DNA of 64,000 nucleotides from RGIG4034 sp045576455. Lineage in GTDB: Bacteria; Bacillota; Clostridia; Lachnospirales; Lachnospiraceae. The notes below the pieces were generated by a model. It was not told the origin of the DNA. It saw only the letters and a list, made by a program, of their open reading frames with translations, and did no database searches. The stretch lies in assembly GCA_045576455.1 (NCBI GenBank), contig JAZNGM010000025.1, positions 62,001 through 126,000 of the forward strand. Direction: 5' to 3'. Both the position numbers and the translations under genes were made by a program. Positions 9,556-17,673 of the stretch are shown one piece after another (position 1 is the stretch's first letter; each line of letters begins with the position of its first letter).

Positions 9556-10617
9556 ATGGCGGATGATAATATAACGGGTGTTTCTCAAGAAGCCAGAAGG
9601 AAGCGTATAAACAGACTTAAAAAGATGATTGTCACAACCATTGTTGTAGGTATCAGTCTGCCACTTGTGTTATGTGTTTTCATGCTTATAAGAATGAACC
9701 GGTTGGAAAAACTGGTTGAAGAAATGAAAATGGTGGTAGAAACGGAATTGTCGGTAAAGGAATTGCCGGATAATAAGGAAAATGCATTGGTTCGGGGAGA
9801 AGATACTCTTGATGTCATAGAAGTACAAACAGAACAGGTTGGTACTGTTACAGAAGAAGATATACCGGAAGAGCCAGATGATGCTAAAGAGGTAGGACAA
9901 GTTGAAGAAAATGGGGACAGTGATACTAAGGCAGAAGTTGAAGTAATGACACAAAAACCTGCCGGGGATACTGAATCCATAGAAGATATGATAAATGTCT
10001 ACCTTACCTTTGATGACGGGCCAAGTATTTACACGGAAGATATTCTGGATATTTTAGATGAGTATGGAGTTAAGGCATCTTTTTTCGTGTTGGCAAAGGA
10101 TAAGTCTATGTATGATGATGCCTATCGTGCAATAGTTGATAGAGGTCATACGTTGGGAATGCATTCATATACGCACGTATATGAAGAGATATATTCCGGG
10201 CTTCCGGCTTTTATGGAGGATGTTACATCCATACAGAATTTTATATATGAAAAAACCGGCGTTTTTACGAACTTGTATAGATTCCCGGGAGGAAGCAGTA
10301 ACTCTTATTGTAAGAATACCTTACAGCAGTATCTTGAGTATCTTGAGGATAAGGATATCCTATATTTTGACTGGAATATATCAAGCCAGGATGCGACAGG
10401 CAAGATACTTACGAAAGAGCAGATTGCGGAAAACGTATTAAGTAAAATACACAAATATAAGAATTGTGTTGTGTTAATGCACGATGCGGCTTCAAAAAAG
10501 ACTACGGTAGAAGCCTTACCTTTGATAATTGAAGGGATACAGGCTATGGGAAATACCCGGATATTACCGATTGATGAAACTACTGAGTTAATACAGCATA
10601 GAACGAAAAGTAAATAG
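9556..10617 (+). CDS. Membrane-anchored polysaccharide deacetylase (NodB domain)
   Basis: The 353-residue protein has one N-terminal transmembrane helix (about 25-47), an acidic linker (50-145) and a NodB homology domain (about 147-345). The carbohydrate-esterase-4 motifs are visible: TFDDGPS (D153, D154), HSYTH metal ligands, RFPGGSS, and a final LMHDA. The family removes N- or O-acetyl groups from peptidoglycan or other surface glycans, usually using a divalent metal. The anchor places the enzyme on the outer face of the membrane. It lies between an LtaS-like gene and a bactofilin gene, so it probably belongs to wall maturation. Confidence 0.87.
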   Translation: MADDNITGVSQEARRKRINRLKKMIVTTIVVGISLPLVLCVFMLIRMNRLEKLVEEMKMVVETELSVKELPDNKENALVRGEDTLDVIEVQTEQVGTVTEEDIPEEPDDAKEVGQVEENGDSDTKAEVEVMTQKPAGDTESIEDMINVYLTFDDGPSIYTEDILDILDEYGVKASFFVLAKDKSMYDDAYRAIVDRGHTLGMHSYTHVYEEIYSGLPAFMEDVTSIQNFIYEKTGVFTNLYRFPGGSSNSYCKNTLQQYLEYLEDKDILYFDWNISSQDATGKILTKEQIAENVLSKIHKYKNCVVLMHDAASKKTTVEALPLIIEGIQAMGNTRILPIDETTELIQHRTKSK

Positions 10618-10644
10618 TGAATTTATATAAATGGAGGATGAGTA

Positions 10645-11382
10645 ATGGGCTTTTTTCAGGATTTAAAAGACGATTTGTCACAAGCAGTAGATGAAATGTT
10701 ACCGGATGAAAAAGAAGCGGAAGTAAACGACGAACCGATGACATTGGAATCTCACGAACCGGTTGCTACAGAAGAAGAAACAATCGAAGAAGAGATTCTT
10801 CAGGAAGAAGAAAGTGTGGAAACAGAAGAAATTCTTGAAGAAGAGGAAGAAGTAGTAGTAAGTAGTGTAAAAGAAGAAAGTAAATTTGGAGGAAGCAGAA
10901 TCATGGAAGAGTTTTCAGATGAAGTATTAGATGAAACTGCCGTAATTACGGCGGGAATGAGCATAGCAGGTGATATTAAATCACAGGGATCACTTGACGT
11001 AATCGGAAGTGTGGTAGGTAACATTGATATTCTTGGTAAATTAAATATCTCCGGTAATATACAGGGTGATTCAAAGGCTGCAGAAGTTTTTGCTGATTCT
11101 GCTAAGATTGTAGGAGAAGTACATAGCAGCGGAAGTATTAAGATTGGTCAGAGCTCAGTAGTTATCGGTAATATTGTGGCTACCAGTGCTGTTATAGCAG
11201 GTGCGGTTAAAGGCGATATCGATGTTAAAGGACCGGTTGTTCTTGATTCATCTGCCATTGTAATGGGTAATATTAAATCCAAGTCTGTACAGATTAATAA
11301 TGGTGCGGTAATCGAAGGTATGTGTTCACAGTGCTATGCAGAAGTTAATCCTACAGCATTCTTCAGTGAATATAAAAAATAA
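10645..11382 (+). CDS. Bactofilin (polymer-forming cytoskeletal protein)
   Basis: The 245-residue protein has a very acidic N-terminal tail (about 10-80, runs of E) and then a right-handed beta-helix bactofilin domain (about 95-230), seen as regular hydrophobic-glycine repeats such as GDIKSQGSLDVIGSVVGNID. Bactofilins form nucleotide-free filaments at the membrane and often organise wall-modifying enzymes; the deacetylase gene directly upstream fits such a role. GGAGG precedes the ATG at 10645. Only 19 bases separate it from pyrH, so it may be co-transcribed with the housekeeping block. Confidence 0.85.
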   Translation: MGFFQDLKDDLSQAVDEMLPDEKEAEVNDEPMTLESHEPVATEEETIEEEILQEEESVETEEILEEEEEVVVSSVKEESKFGGSRIMEEFSDEVLDETAVITAGMSIAGDIKSQGSLDVIGSVVGNIDILGKLNISGNIQGDSKAAEVFADSAKIVGEVHSSGSIKIGQSSVVIGNIVATSAVIAGAVKGDIDVKGPVVLDSSAIVMGNIKSKSVQINNGAVIEGMCSQCYAEVNPTAFFSEYKK

Positions 11383-11401
11383 TAATAAAAGGTAATAAAT
11401 T

Positions 11402-12106
11402 ATGAAAAGAATAATGCTTAAATTGAGTGGTGAAGCATTGGCCGGAGATAAAAAGACGGGCTTTGATGAGCCGACAGTAAGAGGCGTGGCTTTACAGGTT
11501 AAAGAATTGGTTGACAAGGGAGTTGAAGTCGGCATTGTTATCGGTGGCGGAAACTTCTGGCGAGGAAGAACCAGTGAGAATATTGACAGGACTAAAGCTG
11601 ATCAGATAGGCATGCTTGCTACCATTATGAACTGTATTTATGTGTCAGAGATATTCCGTTCCGTAGGAATGTCTACCAGTATCCTGACACCGTTTGAATG
11701 TTCCTCATTTACAAAATTATTCAGCAAAGACAGAGCGAATAAGTACTTTGCAAAGGGAATGGTTGTATTTTTTGCGGGTGGTACGGGACATCCTTATTTT
11801 TCGACCGATACAGGCGTTGTGCTTCGGGCAATCGAAGTAGAAGCGGAAGCAATATATCTTGCCAAGGCAGTGGACGGTGTGTATGATTCTGATCCACGTA
11901 CAAATCCGGCTGCTAAAAAGTATGATAAAGTATCAATTGATGAAGTTATTGATAAAAATCTTCAGGTGGTTGATATGACAGCATCTATTCTTGCAAGAGA
12001 TAATAAGATGCCGATGATCGTGTTCTTGTTAAACGAGGAGAACAGTATCGTTAATGCCGTAGATGGTAAATTAAACGGAACAATTGTAACAGTGGAGGAT
12101 AAATAA
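11402..12106 (+). CDS. pyrH: UMP kinase
   Basis: The product phosphorylates UMP to UDP in pyrimidine nucleotide synthesis. The 234-residue length and the amino-acid-kinase-fold motifs LKLSGEALAG at the N-terminus, IVIGGGNFWRGR (about 48-59) and FFAGGTGHPYFSTDT (about 122-136) are typical of bacterial PyrH, a hexamer activated by GTP and inhibited by UTP. An AAGGT site precedes the ATG. It directly abuts frr (TAA then ATG), the order conserved across Firmicutes. Confidence 0.97.
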   Translation: MKRIMLKLSGEALAGDKKTGFDEPTVRGVALQVKELVDKGVEVGIVIGGGNFWRGRTSENIDRTKADQIGMLATIMNCIYVSEIFRSVGMSTSILTPFECSSFTKLFSKDRANKYFAKGMVVFFAGGTGHPYFSTDTGVVLRAIEVEAEAIYLAKAVDGVYDSDPRTNPAAKKYDKVSIDEVIDKNLQVVDMTASILARDNKMPMIVFLLNEENSIVNAVDGKLNGTIVTVEDK

Positions 12107-12658
12107 ATGGATGCAAGAGTAAAAGTATATGAAGAAAAAATGCAGAAAGCATATGACCATCTTGTTGCTGATTTCTTAACAATTCGTGCAGGACGTGCTA
12201 ATCCGCATATTCTTGATAAGTTAAGAGTTGATTATTACGGAAGTATGACACCACTCCAGCAGGTAGGCAATATTTCTGTTCCGGAGCCTAGAATGATTCA
12301 GATTGCTCCTTGGGAAAAGAGCCTTATTAAGGATATTGAAAAAGCTATTTTAGCGTCAGATATCGGCATTACACCTAGCAATGACGGTTCGGTAATCCGT
12401 CTTGTGTTCCCTGAATTAACAGAAGACAGACGTAAGGAACTCGTTAAAGACATTAAGAAAAAAGGCGAAGACGGAAAGGTAGCTATCCGTAATGTAAGAC
12501 GTGATGGTAATGATTCATTTAAGAAGCTTTTAAAGGAAGAAGTTTCTGAGGATGAAATTAAGCAGCTTGAAGATGAATTACAGAAGCTGACAGATAAGTT
12601 CATTAAAGATATTGATAAACTTGTTGAAGACAAATCGAAAGAGATTATGACGGTTTAG
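12107..12658 (+). CDS. frr: Ribosome recycling factor
   Basis: The 183-residue protein matches the usual RRF length and pattern: MQKAYDHLVADFLTIRAGRANP at the N-terminal long helix is represented by the FLTIRAGRANP motif, followed by the small beta domain and the C-terminal long coiled-coil helix. Together with EF-G it splits post-termination ribosomes. It starts immediately after the pyrH stop with GGAGGATAA just upstream, which indicates tight coupling to pyrH. Confidence 0.97.
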   Translation: MDARVKVYEEKMQKAYDHLVADFLTIRAGRANPHILDKLRVDYYGSMTPLQQVGNISVPEPRMIQIAPWEKSLIKDIEKAILASDIGITPSNDGSVIRLVFPELTEDRRKELVKDIKKKGEDGKVAIRNVRRDGNDSFKKLLKEEVSEDEIKQLEDELQKLTDKFIKDIDKLVEDKSKEIMTV

Positions 12659-12667
12659 TTGATTGGG

Positions 12668-12690
12668 GGCAGACGGATATCCCGTCTGCC
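12668..12690 (+). other. GC-rich hairpin between frr and uppS
   Basis: GGCAGACGG and CCGTCTGCC form a perfect 9-bp stem with a 5-base loop. Only TTTACT follows, so it is at best a weak terminator; it may instead stabilise the pyrH-frr mRNA end or reduce read-through into uppS. Confidence 0.6.
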
Positions 12691-12734
12691 TTTACTGATT
12701 AAGTTCTGATGAATAATGAGTTGTGAGGTTTATT

Positions 12735-13457
12735 ATGCAGGAAGGTTTAAATGTACCAAAGCATGTGGCCATAATTTTGGATGGTAACGGAAGATGGGCT
12801 AAAAAGCGCGGACTTCCGAGAAATATGGGGCATGTACAGGGCGCAAAAAATGTTGAAACAATCTGTGAAGCGGCATATAACATGGGCATAGAATATGTCA
12901 CTATGTATGCATTTAGCACGGAAAACTGGAAACGTCCCCAGGATGAAGTGACAGCCCTGATGAAACTTCTCCGTAATTATATGAAGACATGTCTTAAGAC
13001 AGCAAAGAAGAATAATATGAGAGTCCGTGTTTTGGGCGACATGCGTGGACTTGATGATGATATACGAAACAGAATTAACGAACTGGAAGAGAGCACGAAA
13101 GATTATACGGGGCTGCGTTTTCAAATTGCATTGAATTATGGCGGAAGAGATGAAATTGTACGGGCAACAAGAAAAATAGCCGAACGTGTGGCGGCGGGAG
13201 AAATCAGGCCGGATGAAATTACGGAAGATATGTTGACCCTGTCTCTGGATACAGAAGATATGCCGGATCCGGACATGATTATACGTCCGAGCGGTGAACT
13301 GAGGATATCCAATTTCCTGCTTTGGCAGGCGGCATACAGCGAATTTTATTTTGACGATATTTTATGGCCGGATTTCGGTCCTAAGGATTTAGAGAAAGCA
13401 GTGTTAGAATATAATAAGAGAAACAGAAGATTTGGACTTGTGAACGATACGGAATAA
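12735..13457 (+). CDS. uppS: Undecaprenyl diphosphate synthase (isoprenyl transferase)
   Basis: The 240-residue product extends farnesyl diphosphate with isopentenyl diphosphate to make the C55 carrier lipid for peptidoglycan. The signature HVAIILDGNGRWAKKRG near residues 12-29 holds the catalytic Asp, and RPSGELRISNFLLWQ near 190-205 is the conserved C-terminal motif. I use the ATG at 12735, preceded by GAGG at 6 bases; a GTG at 12723 is less well placed. It opens the conserved uppS-cdsA-dxr-rseP-ispG run. Confidence 0.96.
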   Translation: MQEGLNVPKHVAIILDGNGRWAKKRGLPRNMGHVQGAKNVETICEAAYNMGIEYVTMYAFSTENWKRPQDEVTALMKLLRNYMKTCLKTAKKNNMRVRVLGDMRGLDDDIRNRINELEESTKDYTGLRFQIALNYGGRDEIVRATRKIAERVAAGEIRPDEITEDMLTLSLDTEDMPDPDMIIRPSGELRISNFLLWQAAYSEFYFDDILWPDFGPKDLEKAVLEYNKRNRRFGLVNDTE

Positions 13458-13479
13458 AGTTGTAGCATGGAGGATAAAT

Positions 13480-14298
13480 ATGTTTATAACGAGAGTACTT
13501 AGCGCAATAGTTATAGTAATACTGGCAGGAGCAACCATTTATTTTGGAGATATTGTACTTGCAGGAACCCTGCTGTTGGTAGCTTTAACAGGATTTTATG
13601 AGTTATCCAAGGTGACGGGAGTGCATGAAAAAGGGAAGAAGATTAATCTTTTGGAACTTGCCGGTTATGTGGGAACCATAGCATATTATGTGGTTTTGCA
13701 TTTTAACAAAACCAGTATGGCACTTATGGCAGTTATTATAGGAACAATAACGCTTATGATGGCAGTATATGTTTTTACTTTCCCCAAATATACGGCATCT
13801 AACCTTATGAACATCGGCTTTTCATTTTTATATGCACCGGTTATGTTATCCTTTGTTTATATGACGCGGGAATTACCGCACGGCATATATCTTGTGTGGC
13901 TTGTTTTTTTAAGTTCATGGATTAGTGATACTTTTGCTTATCTTGTAGGAATCACAATAGGAAAGCATAAATATCTTCCGAAATTAAGCCCGAAAAAGTC
14001 TCTGGAGGGCTCGATTGGCGGCGTGTTGGGATCTGCAATTTTAAGTGCGTTATATGCACACTTTTTCCTGACAGATATAATTGAACAGAATAATCTGGTT
14101 GTTATTTTTGCAGTCATAGGAGCAATTGGCTCCGTAATTTCCCAGATTGGTGATTTGGTTGCTTCAGCTATAAAGAGAAATTTTGAAATTAAAGATTACG
14201 GAAGAATCATTCCGGGACATGGTGGTATTATGGACCGCTTTGACAGTGTTATTTTTACCGGACCGATTATCTTTTTTCTTGCGTATTATCTGATATAG
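13480..14298 (+). CDS. cdsA: Phosphatidate cytidylyltransferase
   Basis: The 272-residue integral membrane protein makes CDP-diacylglycerol from phosphatidate and CTP. It has about eight hydrophobic segments, and the family signature near the C-terminus is clear: KDYGRIIPGHGGIMDRFDS, with SPKKSLEGSIGG earlier (about 167-178). GGAGG lies just upstream of the ATG. It sits between uppS and dxr, 22 and 17 bases away. Confidence 0.95.
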   Translation: MFITRVLSAIVIVILAGATIYFGDIVLAGTLLLVALTGFYELSKVTGVHEKGKKINLLELAGYVGTIAYYVVLHFNKTSMALMAVIIGTITLMMAVYVFTFPKYTASNLMNIGFSFLYAPVMLSFVYMTRELPHGIYLVWLVFLSSWISDTFAYLVGITIGKHKYLPKLSPKKSLEGSIGGVLGSAILSALYAHFFLTDIIEQNNLVVIFAVIGAIGSVISQIGDLVASAIKRNFEIKDYGRIIPGHGGIMDRFDSVIFTGPIIFFLAYYLI

Positions 14299-14315
14299 AA
14301 AGGTAATAAAACGTT

Positions 14316-15467
14316 ATGAAAAAAATATCCATACTGGGTTCTACCGGTTCAATAGGTACACAGACGCTTGAAATCGTTAGCGAAAATACTGATTTTCAAG
14401 TTGTGGCATTAGCTGCAAACAGCAATGTTGAACTGATGGAACAACAGATACGTATGTATAAGCCGATACTGGCATCCATGACTGATGAAAATGCCGCAAA
14501 AGAACTTCGCGAAAAAGTACGTGATCTTCCGGTGCGCATTGTATGTGGTATGGAGGGCTTAATTGAAACAGCAACGATTGAAGAGGCTGACGTTGTCGTA
14601 ACAGCAATTGTCGGAATGATTGGTATTGAACCGACTGTGGCTGCCATTAAGGCACATAAGACGATTGCCCTTGCCAATAAAGAAACCCTTGTGACAGCAG
14701 GACATATTATCATGCCTCTCGCGGCAGAAAATAATGTTGCTATATTACCGGTTGATAGTGAACATAGTGCGATTTTCCAATCTTTAAACGGAGAAAACAA
14801 AAATCGTATGATTAAGATTTTGCTTACGGCATCCGGTGGTCCTTTCAGGGGGATGAGTGCAAAAGAACTTAAAGATGTAACGCTTGAAATGGCACTCCGT
14901 CATCCGAACTGGACAATGGGCAAGAAGATTACGATTGATTCTGCGACATTAGTCAATAAAGGGCTTGAGATGATGGAAGCCAGATGGTTGTTTGGTACGG
15001 ATTACGATAAGATACAGGTTGTAGTGCATCCCCAAAGTATTATCCATTCCATGGTTGAATTTGTTGACGGTGGTATTATTGCCCAGTTGGGTGAGCCGGA
15101 TATGAAACTTCCTATACAGTATGCACTTACGTATCCGGACAGACGTCCTATGCAGGGAAAGCGTGTTAACTTTTTTGAATTAAAACAGATTACTTTTGAA
15201 GAGCCGGATCTTGAAACTTTTTTAGGATTAAAGCTTGCCTACAGGGCGGCTAAAGAGGGTGGCATTATGCCGACTTTATATAATGCTGCTAACGAAAAGG
15301 CAGTGGCATTGTTCCTTGCAAAGAAAATATCTTTTATTGATATTCCGGCTATCATTCAGGATACAATGAATCATTTTGATAACATACCTGATCCTGATGT
15401 TAAGCAGATTCTTTGTATGGAAAATAAGGTTTATGAATATATTAATGATATTTTCCGTATAAAATAG
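14316..15467 (+). CDS. dxr: 1-deoxy-D-xylulose 5-phosphate reductoisomerase
   Basis: The 383-residue enzyme converts DXP to MEP with NADPH, the second step of the MEP isoprenoid pathway. It begins with the Rossmann motif LGSTGSIGTQTLEI and contains NKETLVTAG, the metal-binding VDSEHSA and the SGGPFRG loop. dxs (50782) and ispG (16614) in the same window supply other steps of the pathway. Confidence 0.97.
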   Translation: MKKISILGSTGSIGTQTLEIVSENTDFQVVALAANSNVELMEQQIRMYKPILASMTDENAAKELREKVRDLPVRIVCGMEGLIETATIEEADVVVTAIVGMIGIEPTVAAIKAHKTIALANKETLVTAGHIIMPLAAENNVAILPVDSEHSAIFQSLNGENKNRMIKILLTASGGPFRGMSAKELKDVTLEMALRHPNWTMGKKITIDSATLVNKGLEMMEARWLFGTDYDKIQVVVHPQSIIHSMVEFVDGGIIAQLGEPDMKLPIQYALTYPDRRPMQGKRVNFFELKQITFEEPDLETFLGLKLAYRAAKEGGIMPTLYNAANEKAVALFLAKKISFIDIPAIIQDTMNHFDNIPDPDVKQILCMENKVYEYINDIFRIK

Positions 15468-15495
15468 TTATGAAGAGAAACAGATAGGAGTAAAC

Positions 15496-16575
15496 ATGTC
15501 AATTTTATTATTTATTCTTATGTTTGGAATAATCGTTATAGCACATGAATTCGGCCATTTCCTTCTTGCCAAGGTGAATGGTATCCATGTTGTAGAGTTT
15601 TCCGTCGGAATGGGACCTAAATTGTTTCATTTTACAAAAGGTGAAACGCTTTATTCCCTCCGTTTGTTGCCTATAGGCGGTGCGTGTATTTTTGAAGGCG
15701 AGGACGGTCTTAAAGAGAAAGATAAGGAAAAGGAAACAGACGAGGATTCCATTGAAGAGAAAAAGGGATCTTTTCAAAATGCTAAGTTAGGAGCGAGAAT
15801 TGCGACGGTAGTAGCGGGACCGTTGTTTAATTTTTTGCTTGCATTTCTTTTTTCTTTGATCATTGTAGGTAATGCAGGCTCTGATAAACCGGTATTGTCT
15901 TCGATTTTAGACGGTTATCCGGCACAGGAAGCAGGACTGAAAGAGGGAGATAAGATTATCCGTATTAATGGTGAACGGGTATATTTATATCGTGAGGTCA
16001 GCATGGCATCGCTGATGAATACAAAAGGAAAAGCTATTTCAGTCGTATATGAGCGTGATGGGGAAAGATATAAAACCAAAATTGTTCCTAAGTTTGATGA
16101 AGAGTCAGGCCGTTACTTACTGGGCTTTACCGGTGGTAAGGAATATGAATATGGCGGACCTTTAACAGTAATAAAAAACAGCTATTTTGAAGTGCGGTAT
16201 TGGATTAAGTACACCTTTAAAAGCTTGGGAATGCTTCTTACCGGCCAGGCGGGGATAAAGGATTTGTCCGGCCCTGTTGGTGTGGCACAGGCTGTAGATG
16301 AAGTGTATCAGGTATCTGCTAAGATAAGTGTAGAAGCCATTGTAATAAATATGCTTAATTTTGCAGTGTTGCTATCGGCAAACTTAGGTGTTATTAACCT
16401 TTTACCTTTGCCGGCGCTGGATGGCGGCAGACTGATTTTTATGCTTATTGAGCTTATTTTCAGAAAGAAAGTTCCGCCTGAAAAAGAGGGAATAGTTCAT
16501 TTTGTAGGAATGCTTTTATTGTTCGTATTAATGATTGTAGTCTTTTATAATGACATACTTCGGTTGTTTAAATAG
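15496..16575 (+). CDS. rseP: Site-2 intramembrane metalloprotease RseP/RasP
   Basis: The 359-residue protein starts with a transmembrane helix carrying the zinc motif HEFGH (residues about 17-21). It has a PDZ domain (about 125-205) and a third zinc ligand in LPLPALDGGR, followed by a last membrane helix. The family cleaves anti-sigma factors and signal-peptide remnants inside the membrane. A charged lysine/glutamate-rich insert (about 70-92) precedes the second helix. Its place between dxr and ispG is conserved in Clostridia. Confidence 0.95.
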   Translation: MSILLFILMFGIIVIAHEFGHFLLAKVNGIHVVEFSVGMGPKLFHFTKGETLYSLRLLPIGGACIFEGEDGLKEKDKEKETDEDSIEEKKGSFQNAKLGARIATVVAGPLFNFLLAFLFSLIIVGNAGSDKPVLSSILDGYPAQEAGLKEGDKIIRINGERVYLYREVSMASLMNTKGKAISVVYERDGERYKTKIVPKFDEESGRYLLGFTGGKEYEYGGPLTVIKNSYFEVRYWIKYTFKSLGMLLTGQAGIKDLSGPVGVAQAVDEVYQVSAKISVEAIVINMLNFAVLLSANLGVINLLPLPALDGGRLIFMLIELIFRKKVPPEKEGIVHFVGMLLLFVLMIVVFYNDILRLFK

Positions 16576-16613
16576 TATTTGGTAAAAACAGGTAGTAATG
16601 CGGAGGCAGCAAG

Positions 16614-17669
16614 ATGCATCGTAATCATACAAAAGTAATAAATATCGGTAATAAAAAAATAGGCGGATCGAATCCTATCCTAATACAGTCAATGACTAAT
16701 ACACGTACGGAGGATGTTTCTGCTACGGTGGAACAGATTTTGAAACTTGAAAAAGCAGGATGCGAGATTATCCGCTGTACGGTTCCGACACTTGAGGCGG
16801 CTAAGGCATTACGTGAAATAAAAAAAGAAATAACCATACCGCTCGTTGCCGATATTCATTTTGATTACAAGATGGCAATCGCTGCGATGGAGAATGGTGC
16901 TGATAAAATCAGAATTAATCCCGGTAATGTGGGCGGGAGTGATAAGGTAAAAGAGATAGTCAAGGTTGCTAAATCTATGAATATCCCGATTCGTGTCGGG
17001 GTAAACAGTGGTTCTCTTGAAAAGGAGCTGGTTGAAAAATATCAGGGTGTTACCGCACAGGGAATTGTGGAAAGTGCCCTGGACAAAGTAAGGATTATAG
17101 AGGACTTTGATTATGATAATCTTGTAATCAGCATTAAATCTTCCGATGTATTAATGAGTATCAAGGCGCATGAGATGTTGGCGCAAAAGACGAATTATCC
17201 GTTGCATGTGGGTATTACCGAGTCAGGAACCTTGGTGAGCGGAAATATTAAATCTTCATTAGGACTTGGTGTGATTTTATACCAGGGTATCGGGGATACC
17301 ATCAGGGTTTCCCTTACCGGTGATCCGGTGGAAGAGATTAAAACGGCTAAACTCATTCTTCGGACGATGGGGCTTCGTAAAGGTGGTATAGAAGTAGTAT
17401 CTTGTCCTACCTGCGGAAGAACCAAAATAGATTTAATTAAGCTTGCAAATGAAGTGGAAAAAATGGTAGAAGATATACCGCTTGATATAAAGGTTGCTGT
17501 TATGGGTTGTGCCGTAAACGGACCGGGGGAGGCAAAAGAGGCAGATATAGGAATTGCCGGTGGAATAGGAGAAGGACTGCTTATTAAGAAGGGAGAAATT
17601 ATCCGAAAAGTACCGGAAGCTGAATTGCTTTCCTGTTTAAGAGATGAACTTTTGAATTGGAAAGAGTAA
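16614..17669 (+). CDS. ispG: 4-hydroxy-3-methylbut-2-enyl diphosphate synthase (flavodoxin)
   Basis: The 351-residue enzyme makes HMBPP from MEcPP in the MEP pathway using a [4Fe-4S] cluster. The start region TKVINIGNKKIGG and IQSMTNT are typical, and the cluster ligands are the cysteines in VSCPTCGR (about 264-267) and in MGCAVNGPGEA (about 298). The length fits the short bacterial form. It lies 4 bases before polC. Confidence 0.96.
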   Translation: MHRNHTKVINIGNKKIGGSNPILIQSMTNTRTEDVSATVEQILKLEKAGCEIIRCTVPTLEAAKALREIKKEITIPLVADIHFDYKMAIAAMENGADKIRINPGNVGGSDKVKEIVKVAKSMNIPIRVGVNSGSLEKELVEKYQGVTAQGIVESALDKVRIIEDFDYDNLVISIKSSDVLMSIKAHEMLAQKTNYPLHVGITESGTLVSGNIKSSLGLGVILYQGIGDTIRVSLTGDPVEEIKTAKLILRTMGLRKGGIEVVSCPTCGRTKIDLIKLANEVEKMVEDIPLDIKVAVMGCAVNGPGEAKEADIGIAGGIGEGLLIKKGEIIRKVPEAELLSCLRDELLNWKE

Positions 17670-17673
17670 ATAT

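Noticed and set aside
9585..9980. Minus-strand Ser/Thr-rich frame opposite the deacetylase gene
   Set aside because: It mirrors the acidic linker of the plus-strand gene and has no start signals.
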